Assembly: GCA_964432995.1 (NCBI GenBank)
Contig: CAYSPU010000171.1
Location: 1 to 12,889, forward strand
Length of the DNA stretch: 12,889 nt
Reading direction: 5' to 3'
Source of the DNA: CAYSPU01 sp964432995
GTDB lineage: Bacteria > Verrucomicrobiota > Verrucomicrobiia > Limisphaerales > JAHDYP01
In this document: piece by piece, positions 8,151 to 12,889 of the stretch
How the letters are laid out: each line of letters starts with the position of its first letter
How positions within the stretch are numbered: position 1 is the first letter of the stretch
Translations under genes and position numbers: made by a program
Notes under the pieces: model-generated
Databases searched by the model: none
Told to the model about the DNA's origin: nothing
The model's input: the letters and a program-made list of their open reading frames with translations, nothing else

Positions 8151-8312
8151 CCCGATCACCGCGCCGGTGATCAGGGAAGATCGCCCGGCGCTGATTGCCC
8201 CAGGCTGTCACCTCCTACCGTCGTCCGGAACATTGAAGGCGCAGCGGGTGAGCCATGGCAGCGGAGGAGCGACAATCCTGCCGAGAATGTCAAGTATGAA
8301 GATGTGACCCCA
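8151..8312. repeat. Direct repeat copy B, right of the giant gene
   Basis: Ungapped partner of 2874-3035 (138/162 identical). It contains a perfect 8-bp stem, gatcaccg/cggtgatc, with a 3-base loop at 8154-8172; the same stem persists in copy A with a G-T pair, hinting that the structure is maintained. On the minus strand both copies can be read as ...FNVPDDGRR then stop, with several synonymous differences. The stretch 8020-8377 holds this repeat, the rest of the element and otherwise nothing recognisable. Confidence 0.8.
8288..8310. repeat. Right terminal inverted repeat
   Basis: Partner of 8040-8062. The same end, with one change, closes copy A at 3012-3034, so three copies of this terminus exist in the window. 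Confidence 0.65.
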
Positions 8313-8377
8313 TCCAGCCGGTGGAGGCACTTCAGCAGGAGAGGCCGTGCGCACCTGCCTGACCGGCACGGTTGATC

Positions 8378-8536
8378 CTAGGGTTCCAGGCCGTGAATCC
8401 TCGGCCAACAACCGCGCGCCGTTGGCGCGTGCGGGCGCAACGATGGGTCGTCCCCAATCCAGCCGGGTCGGCCGCCAGCATCGACAAACGCCACCCCAAT
8501 GGGCAGGTCCGGCCGTTCATCCGCCACGCGGATCAT
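8378..8536 (-). CDS. Short unrecognised ORF (52 aa), same frame as its neighbour
   Basis: The reading frame starts with ATG (MIRVADERPDLPIGVAFVDA...) and ends ...RIHGLEP. Third positions are mostly G or C, at least through the first 40 codons, which is how real genes here look. It is in the same frame as the 59-residue ORF just upstream, separated only by that ORF's TAG and two codons, so the two may be one gene broken by a stop or a coupled pair. No family is recognised. It could also be the decayed tail of a longer gene. Confidence 0.35.
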   Translation of the reverse strand: MIRVADERPDLPIGVAFVDAGGRPGWIGDDPSLRPHAPTARGCWPRIHGLEP

Positions 8537-8542
8537 CTTCAG

Positions 8543-8722
8543 CTAGGACGTCTTTCTGAAGAGAGGTGAGAGGCATCGGTGAAGGTCCTGGGCCGCCCAC
8601 CGCGCGCGGCGGTCGCCGTATTCCCGCAAGTGTTCCACCACCAGGCGCACATCTTCAAGGTGGCGGATTCGCGCTTCCGGGTGGCGGAACCAGAAACACT
8701 CCGGCAGGGATCGGGGCGGCAC
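8543..8722 (-). CDS. Small hypothetical protein (59 aa) after the AraC gene
   Basis: The GTG start lies four bases after the AraC-type gene stop. The product is charged and probably helical: PECFWFRHPEARIRHLEDV, then RLVVEHLREYGDRRARWAAQ, ending LSPLFRKTS. Strong G/C third positions and a protein-like composition (Trp, Tyr and His spread evenly, a single ordered helix pattern) argue that it is coding. No ribosome site is visible, so translation would rely on coupling to the AraC gene. It looks like a recurring small verrucomicrobial hypothetical, but no family or function can be named. The next ORF continues in the same frame after the TAG. Confidence 0.5.
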   Translation of the reverse strand: MPPRSLPECFWFRHPEARIRHLEDVRLVVEHLREYGDRRARWAAQDLHRCLSPLFRKTS

Positions 8723-8726
8723 CCGA

Positions 8727-9641
8727 TCACGGACGCCGGGCGTAGTGTTTGGGGGAGACGCCCATGAAGGAGCGGAAGGTGGCGTTGAAGTGGCTGAGAC
8801 TTTCGAAGCCCACGGCCATGGCGGCCTCGGTGACGTTGTAGGTGGATTCGCTGAGGAGGGCGGCGGCGCGGTGAATGCGATAGCCCTGGAGGTACTTCAC
8901 CCAGGAAATGCCGAGCGCCTCCTGGAACAGCACTTTCAGGCGTGACTCGCTGATGCCGGCCGCCTGCGCCACGTCGCGCGCGTAGACGGGCTCGGTGTAA
9001 TGGTCGCGCAGATGAGCGAGGGTCTTCTGCACGGGGCGCCAGTCGACGTGGGCGCGGTCACTGCCGATGGTGCGGCCCCGGGCTTCTTCCCAACGGAGCA
9101 GCAGCACGAGCATTTCCAGGAGGAGCGTGCGCAAGCGGATCTCACGGCCGAAGCGCTGCTGTTCGAACTCGGTCGCCATCTCCTGGAACATGGGCATGAG
9201 CCGGGTGAGCAGCGGGCGCGGGGGGCGGACCAGTCGGGTGGCGAGGGACTGCTTGGCGGTGAACCGGCGCAGGATGCGCAGGCCGTCTTGGGCCGGGTCC
9301 ATTTCCACGACCACCGCGGGGAGGAAGAAGACGGTGATGGACCGCAAGGGAAACACCTCGATCCGTCCCCAATGCGGGACGCCGGGACCGAGCAGCAGCA
9401 GGTCGCCAGGGAGACGCCAGGCTTCTTCGCGTTCGACCAAGGAGGTGCCTTTCCCCTGGAGCACGATGCCGAACTCGCAATAGGGGTGGCGCTCGGGGTG
9501 GGGCGTGGGCGGTCCCTCGCGCACCACGGCCTGGCGCACCCAGATGGGGCTCTGCTCGGTCAGGGGCTGGCGGGACTCGGTGACGTCGAGCAACCAGGCG
9601 AGCTCGGGCGTTCGGGTGGGACGCGCGACGGGGATTTTCAT
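8727..9641 (-). CDS. AraC-family transcriptional regulator
   Basis: A 304-residue two-domain regulator. The N-terminal cupin sensor (about 45-110) has HPERHPYCEFGIVLQGKG and PGDLLLLGPGVPHW, with His48, His52, Glu56 and His90 placed like cupin ligands. The C-terminal AraC/XylS DNA-binding domain (about 206-304) has both helix-turn-helix units, including DVAQAAGISESRLKVLFQ and the signature VGFESLSHFNATFRSFMG, ending SPKHYARRP. Length and layout are normal for the family. It lies 18 bases after the UlaG-like gene, in the same direction, so it is probably the last large gene of a catabolic operon and regulates it or the divergent dehydrogenase. Ligands of such regulators are usually sugars or related carbon compounds; the one here is unknown. 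Confidence 0.9.
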   Translation of the reverse strand: MKIPVARPTRTPELAWLLDVTESRQPLTEQSPIWVRQAVVREGPPTPHPERHPYCEFGIVLQGKGTSLVEREEAWRLPGDLLLLGPGVPHWGRIEVFPLRSITVFFLPAVVVEMDPAQDGLRILRRFTAKQSLATRLVRPPRPLLTRLMPMFQEMATEFEQQRFGREIRLRTLLLEMLVLLLRWEEARGRTIGSDRAHVDWRPVQKTLAHLRDHYTEPVYARDVAQAAGISESRLKVLFQEALGISWVKYLQGYRIHRAAALLSESTYNVTEAAMAVGFESLSHFNATFRSFMGVSPKHYARRP

Positions 9642-9659
9642 GCGGCGGGGGAGGGTTGG

Positions 9660-10568
9660 CTACTCCGGCCAGGTGAACGCCGCGCCGTGCCGCAAGACAC
9701 GGTAGCGGTCGCCGATCCCGAGTTGGACGAGGTTGGTGCGCAGCAACTGCGGGGGTTGGCAGTTATCCGCGAAGAGATCGTAGTGGCAGGGAACCACCGC
9801 TTTCACGTCGAGGCGCCGGGCGAGCAGGGCGGCTTCGGCCGGGGAGAGATTGCGGAACGCCGGGTTGATGACAGCGACGAGCACGTCGGGGTGGTGCGGC
9901 GCGACGGCGTCGGCCAGCTCCTCGTGCCAGCCGGTGTCGCCCGTGAAGTAGACCGTTGGGCCGCCGTCGACCCGCAACAGATAACCGACGTGCGTCAGGT
10001 CGTCACCGCCGAGGGGTATGGCGAACGTGGCGCGAATGGTGAGGTCGCCGAGGGAGTGCGTCTTGTTGGGCCAGACGGTGAGGATTTCCCCGGGCGGCAC
10101 TCCCAGCGCTCGCAGTTTCTCGACTGTCTCCGGAGGCGCGAGGTAGAGGCCGTGAGGGTTGGCGCGGCGGGCTGCGGACAGGGTGTCCGGGTCGCAATGG
10201 TCCTGATGGCTGTGGGTGAACAGGATGGCGTCGACCTCCGCGAGTTCCTCGGGGCGCAGTGGCGGGGGGAGTTGGCGGTCGAAGTTGAGGCCGTTCTGTT
10301 CGCCGATGGCCTTGCAGGAATTGGTGAGGTAGGGATCGAGGGCGACCACCTGGCCGCGGGGGGATTGGACGAGGAAGCCGGCCTGGCCGAGCCACCAGAG
10401 CGTGAAGTGACCCGGCGGTGTCGCGTGGTGGCGGACTTGGTGGAGGGTCAGGAGGTTGCCCTGAGAACTGGCAGGGGGCGGTGTCGCCACGGCGCCGGAC
10501 GGCTGGCTGGGACAGCCCGCCCCACCTTTCGTGCGGCGAGGGATCCGAGAACGGGAAGGAGGATTCAT
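9660..10568 (-). CDS. UlaG-like metallo-beta-lactamase-fold hydrolase
   Basis: A 302-residue cytoplasmic hydrolase of the MBL superfamily (COG2220/UlaG-like). The metal motif HSHQDHCD gives His119, His121, Asp123 and His124. GDTGW (210-214) and PCHYD (260-264) supply further ligands, and WLGQAGFLV (59-67) and INPAFRNLSPAEA follow the pattern of L-ascorbate-6-phosphate lactonase. A sugar-lactone or phospho-lactone substrate is possible but not shown. The first about 38 residues are Pro/Ser/Gly-rich with no family likeness and overlap a repeat-like hairpin (10505-10517). A GTG at 10490 is a possible later start. The frame is open further upstream, to 11075, but only as a shadow of the SDR gene. 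It sits 41 bases after the SDR stop. Confidence 0.85.
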   Translation of the reverse strand: MNPPSRSRIPRRTKGGAGCPSQPSGAVATPPPASSQGNLLTLHQVRHHATPPGHFTLWWLGQAGFLVQSPRGQVVALDPYLTNSCKAIGEQNGLNFDRQLPPPLRPEELAEVDAILFTHSHQDHCDPDTLSAARRANPHGLYLAPPETVEKLRALGVPPGEILTVWPNKTHSLGDLTIRATFAIPLGGDDLTHVGYLLRVDGGPTVYFTGDTGWHEELADAVAPHHPDVLVAVINPAFRNLSPAEAALLARRLDVKAVVPCHYDLFADNCQPPQLLRTNLVQLGIGDRYRVLRHGAAFTWPE

Positions 10569-10609
10569 GCGGATTTCCCGGGGCGAGGTTTCCGGGTGGG
10601 GTCTTCGGG

Positions 10610-11392
10610 TTAGAACTCGCGGATGTATCCGGCCAGCCAGCCGCCGTCGACGGTCAGCACGGCGCCGTTGATGTAGGAGCTTTCCGGAGCTGCCAGGAAC
10701 AGGACGGCGTGGGCGACTTCGGCGCAGGTGCCGGGGCGCCCCAGCGGGATGTGGGCGAGCATCGCCTGCACCCGGTCGCTGAACTTCCCGTCGGCGCCGT
10801 AGAACAACTGGCGGGTGCCTTCGGTCAGGATCGATCCGGGGGCGATGCAGTTGACCAGGATGCCCTGGGGACCGAGTTCGAGGGCCATCGCCTTGGTGAG
10901 GTTCACCACGCCGGCCTTGGCCGCGACAAACGGGCACTGCAAACGCGCCGGCACCAGGCCGAGCACGGACGAGATGTTGATGATGCGCCCCGACTTCCGC
11001 TCGAGCATCGGGCGGGCGGCGGCGCGACTCACCTGGAACAGGCCGGTCAGGTCCACGCGCAGGATGCGCTCCCACTCGCTGGTGGGGAACTGGTCGATGT
11101 TCACGCGGTGGGCGAGGGTGTTGACGCCGGCGTTGTTGACCAGGATGTCGAGTTGGCCGAAGCGCTTTCCGATCTCGGCAAGGGCGCAGTCGATCTCCGC
11201 CTCGCTGGTGACATCCAGGCGCAGCGCCAGCGACCCGCGGGATTGCGCCGCCGCCGCGCGGGCGGTTTCGAGGTCGATGTCGGCATACGCCACGCGGGCG
11301 CCGTTGGCGGCGAGCGCGTCGGCAATGGCCTGACCGATGCCGCGGGCGGCGCCGGTGACGAGGGCGACTTGGCCGTCAAGGTGAACGTTCAT
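10610..11392 (-). CDS. SDR-family oxidoreductase with Phe in place of catalytic Tyr
   Basis: A 260-residue classical short-chain dehydrogenase. TGAARGIG (13-20) binds NAD(P), with an acidic ADID (37-40) after strand 2 favouring NAD(H). NNAG is at 86-89. Ser142 of ISSVLG and Lys159 are at catalytic spacing, and the C-terminus VDGGWLAGYIREF is of the sugar/polyol SDR style. The usual YxxxK reads Phe155-Val-Ala-Ala-Lys159 (codon TTT), and the usual Asn of 'NLTG' is Asp114 (VDLTG). Two of four tetrad positions therefore differ. Either activity is altered or lost, or TTT is a base error for TAT. The start chosen is ATG at 11392, which gives MNVHLDGQVALVTG; an upstream in-frame ATG (11428) adds 12 unlikely residues. 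It is first in the minus-strand operon. Confidence 0.88.
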   Translation of the reverse strand: MNVHLDGQVALVTGAARGIGQAIADALAANGARVAYADIDLETARAAAAQSRGSLALRLDVTSEAEIDCALAEIGKRFGQLDILVNNAGVNTLAHRVNIDQFPTSEWERILRVDLTGLFQVSRAAARPMLERKSGRIINISSVLGLVPARLQCPFVAAKAGVVNLTKAMALELGPQGILVNCIAPGSILTEGTRQLFYGADGKFSDRVQAMLAHIPLGRPGTCAEVAHAVLFLAAPESSYINGAVLTVDGGWLAGYIREF

Positions 11393-11427
11393 GGAGTTGG
11401 CCGGATTCTCGTCACCCGGATGCGCCA

Positions 11428-11466
11428 CCCTCTCCCCCTCCGCGGGGGAGAGGGAATGGGTGAGGG
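11428..11466. repeat. REP-like hairpin in the divergent spacer
   Basis: Perfect 11-bp arms, ccctctccccc (11428-11438) and gggggagaggg (11444-11454), with a 5-base loop, followed by aatgggtgaggg (11455-11466). This 'gagagggaatgggtgaggg' type of sequence is a widespread REP-like extragenic element. It lies 36 bases upstream of the SDR start codon, in the leader of the minus-strand operon, so it could affect that mRNA's 5' end. Confidence 0.7.
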
Positions 11467-11636
11467 TGCACGGTTCATGCAGATGCGTGTTGCGCGCTGA
11501 TCGCGCGGCGATTTCCTATCATGGCCCCTGGCTTGGCTCTTGTCGTTTTCGTCGGAATTCCGCCGCTTTTGAGTCGGGGACTCTGCTGCGCGGTTGGGCG
11601 CCTGAGCCTTCCGGTCTGGCAACGTGCGGCGCTCGG

Positions 11637-11673
11637 TGAAAACGGAGATAACTTATCGAAAACAACTGGTTGT
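11637..11673. promoter_or_regulatory. AT-rich patch with two dyads, candidate operator/promoter zone
   Basis: In an otherwise very GC-rich spacer this stretch is about 60% A/T. It contains gataa-c-ttatc (11647-11657) and acaac-tg-gttgt (11662-11673), two short dyads about 15 bases apart centre to centre. It lies between the divergent SDR and E1 genes, where a regulator such as the neighbouring AraC-type protein would be expected to act. No confident -10/-35 pair can be assigned. Confidence 0.35.
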
Positions 11674-11740
11674 GCGCCAGCTCGGATTCTAGCGTTTCCG
11701 CGGAATGGAATGCGCGTCAGGTCAGTCCCAGGCCGTTGCC

Positions 11741-12889
11741 ATGTCGGCGGGCGCAGGCGGTGCGCTCCCGGAGATGCTGGCGCTTTACCGGCGGATGCGG
11801 CTCATCCGGCTCTGCGAGGAGCGCCTGGTCAAGTCGCATCAGCGCGGTCTGGTGCCCGGCGCCTGTCACACCTACATCGGCCAGGAAGCGGTGGCGGCGG
11901 GGGTCTGCTCGAGTCTGCGAGCGGATGACGTGGTCTTCAGTACGCATCGCGGCCACGGCCACGCGCTGGCCAAGGGGCTGACCCCNNNNNNNNNNNNNNN
12001 NNNNNNNNNNNNNNGCAGCACCGGGTGCTCGCGCGGGCGCGGCGGCAGCATGCACCTGTTTGCGCCCGAGATCGGTCTGCTCGGAACCAGCGGTATTGTG
12101 GGCCCCTGCATCCTGCAGGCCGCCGGCGCCGGCTACAGCTTCCAGTTGTTGCACACCGATCGGGTGGCGGTGGCCTTCTTTGGCGATGGCGCGGTCAGCA
12201 ACGGCGCGTTTCACGAGGGCCTCAACTTCGCGAGTCTGTGGAAGCTCCCTGTCCTCTTCGTCTGCGAGAACAACCAGTACGCCACCGAAGTCGCTTTCGT
12301 GAATGCGACCGGCAATCCCCAGGTCGCGGCGCGCGGTGCGGCCTACGGTCTGCCCGGGGTGGAGGTGGACGGCAACGATGTGTTGGCCGTGCGGGCGGCG
12401 GCGGCTGCGGCGGTGGAACGGGCACGTGCGGGACAGGGCCCGACGCTGATCGAGTGCCGGACCTACCGCACACGCCCGCACGCGGAAGGCATGGGGGATT
12501 ACACCTACCGGACTCGGGAGGAAGTGGAGGGCTGGCGTGCGCGCTGTCCGATCGCCCGGTTTCGGACTCACTTGATCGAGGAGCAGTCGGTGGGCGCGGC
12601 GGAACTGGAGGCCATCGATCGCGAACTGGCGGCGGAGGTCGAGGAGGCGCATCGGTACGCAGAGACCAGCCCTTGGCCGGAGGCGGCCTCCGCCACCCGG
12701 CACGTGTATGCGGACGCGGCGCACGGAGGGCGGAGGACAGAGGACGGAGGAGGGGCTTCTGAACGCGAGTTGACCTTCATGAAGGCCACGCTCGAGGCGC
12801 TGACGGAGGAGATGGCGAAGGACTCAAGGATTTTTGTGCTCGGCGAGGGTGTGGGCAAGCGGGGCGGCACTTTCGCCATCACGACCGGG
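11741..12889 (+). CDS. TPP-dependent 2-oxoacid/acetoin dehydrogenase E1, fused alpha-beta (partial)
   Basis: An open frame runs from ATG 11741 (alternative ATG 11705; in-frame stop at 11690) to the window end. The alpha part starts LALYRRMRLIRLCEERLV, then GACHTYIGQEAVAAGV and FSTHRGHGHALAKG. After an N gap it continues CSRGRGGSMHLF and the TPP/Mg motif GDG (148-150)-26 residues-NN (177-178). YRTRPHAEGMGD is the E1 alpha loop, and the alpha end is near SPWPEAASATRHVYA. A Gly/Arg/Glu linker leads to a beta-type start, FMKATLEALTEEMAKDSRIF, then VLGEGVGKRGG (from about residue 345). The enzyme decarboxylates a 2-oxoacid or acetoin and passes the acyl group to an E2 lipoyl protein, expected downstream. 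If beta is a separate gene it would begin at ATG 12779 in the same frame, but there is no stop between them. The 3' end is missing. Confidence 0.85.
   Translation, partial: MSAGAGGALPEMLALYRRMRLIRLCEERLVKSHQRGLVPGACHTYIGQEAVAAGVCSSLRADDVVFSTHRGHGHALAKGLTXXXXXXXXXXXSTGCSRGRGGSMHLFAPEIGLLGTSGIVGPCILQAAGAGYSFQLLHTDRVAVAFFGDGAVSNGAFHEGLNFASLWKLPVLFVCENNQYATEVAFVNATGNPQVAARGAAYGLPGVEVDGNDVLAVRAAAAAAVERARAGQGPTLIECRTYRTRPHAEGMGDYTYRTREEVEGWRARCPIARFRTHLIEEQSVGAAELEAIDRELAAEVEEAHRYAETSPWPEAASATRHVYADAAHGGRRTEDGGGASERELTFMKATLEALTEEMAKDSRIFVLGEGVGKRGGTFAITTG
11986..12014. other. Run of 29 N inside the E1 gene
   Basis: Unresolved bases. The reading frame is the same on both sides. The 11 residues this leaves between the Pro before the gap and the TG of TGCSRGRGG equal the usual family spacing (the MAEL.GR segment). 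The run is therefore likely to be true length rather than an arbitrary scaffold gap. Confidence 0.9.
12725..12755 (+). repeat. Purine-rich simple repeat at the E1 alpha/beta junction
   Basis: Imperfect repeats of ggaggac/ggagggc run for 31 bases, nearly all purine on the + strand. They encode the linker GGRRTEDGGG between the alpha and beta parts of the E1 gene. The composition is unlike the flanking domains and resembles intergenic purine tracts. Confidence 0.6.

Larger units (their letters stand above)
8040..8310. mobile_element. MITE-like element with 23-bp terminal inverted repeats
   Basis: The left end, gggtcacatcttcattgt... (8040-8062), is the inverse of the right end, ...gaagatgtgaccc (8288-8310); 21 of 23 positions match, the two mismatches being adjacent. 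The enclosed 225 bp has no transposase-sized reading frame. The right-hand 160 bp is the sequence repeated at 2874-3035. A short non-coding unit with paired ends that recurs in the window fits a non-autonomous transposable element moved by a transposase elsewhere. The transposase family is not assigned and no clear target duplication was found. Confidence 0.6.

Noticed and set aside
6592..8211. 539-residue minus-strand frame reaching into repeat copy B
   Set aside because: Mostly antisense of the giant gene; only its first residues inside the repeat are shared with copy A.
9000..10613. 537-residue plus-strand frame opposite AraC and hydrolase genes
   Set aside because: Gly/Val/Arg-rich shadow; both minus-strand genes have clear family motifs.
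10569..11075. Upstream extension of the hydrolase frame to 11075
   Set aside because: Overlaps the SDR coding sequence in another frame and has Arg/Pro-rich shadow composition.
11521..11928. 135-residue plus-strand frame before and over the E1 start
   Set aside because: The E1 frame is convincing across the overlap; the remaining 5' part has no supporting motif.
12025..12762. 245-residue plus-strand frame in the E1 region
   Set aside because: Wrong frame: the E1 frame carries the GDG-X26-NN motif and all family blocks.
1..12889. CRISPR arrays, tRNA or rRNA genes
   Set aside because: No spaced short repeats, cloverleaf-like stretch or rRNA-like sequence was seen on either strand.

Overview
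The window is GC-rich and gene-dense and looks like a draft genome or metagenome bin from the Verrucomicrobiota or a neighbouring PVC lineage. The signs are a pseudopilin with the H-X9-DG C-terminal motif, a very large secreted lamin-tail/CotH/chitobiase-C protein ending in a dockerin-like DxDxNGxxDxxD loop, and a fused E1 alpha-beta dehydrogenase. A 29-base run of N lies inside the last gene. The organism assignment is an inference from protein style; no rRNA or marker gene is present.

Left part (1-2864, + strand). A good intrinsic terminator (74-117) closes an upstream transcript. It is followed by a leader that reads as a cobalamin riboswitch (about 130-279), with GGT/ACC closing pairing, the GGGAA...CCGG...GAA.CC core, CCCGCAGCG and a B12-box-like 3' end. 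Seven bases after a clear GAGGAAG ribosome site comes a secreted two-domain protein (295-1962). Its stop codon overlaps the start of a type II secretion/pilin-like protein (1959-2864). The pilin-like protein has an abnormally long N-terminal leader whose DNA holds two dyads.

Middle part (2865-8312). A 1636-residue secreted multidomain protein (3109-8019: LTD, discoidin-like, galactose-binding-like, chitobiase-C, CotH kinase-like, a second chitobiase-C split by a galactose-binding-like domain, a second LTD, and a calcium-loop end) lies between two 162-bp direct repeats (2874-3035 and 8151-8312; 138/162 identical by hand, no gaps). The right-hand repeat forms the right side of a 271-bp unit (8040-8310) with 23-bp terminal inverted repeats (21/23 match), which looks like a small non-autonomous mobile element.

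Right part (8378-12889). A minus-strand run, probably one operon, reads SDR oxidoreductase (catalytic Tyr replaced by Phe), UlaG-like metallo-beta-lactamase-fold hydrolase, AraC-family regulator, and two short unrecognised ORFs in one frame separated by a TAG. Diverging from it is a TPP-dependent 2-oxoacid/acetoin dehydrogenase E1 gene with alpha and beta parts in one frame, cut by the window end. The divergent spacer holds a REP-like hairpin and an AT-rich patch with two small dyads that could be the operator/promoter zone. The arrangement suggests a regulated carbon-catabolism locus (dehydrogenase, lactonase-like hydrolase, sugar-type regulator, 2-oxoacid oxidation), but the substrate cannot be read from the sequence.
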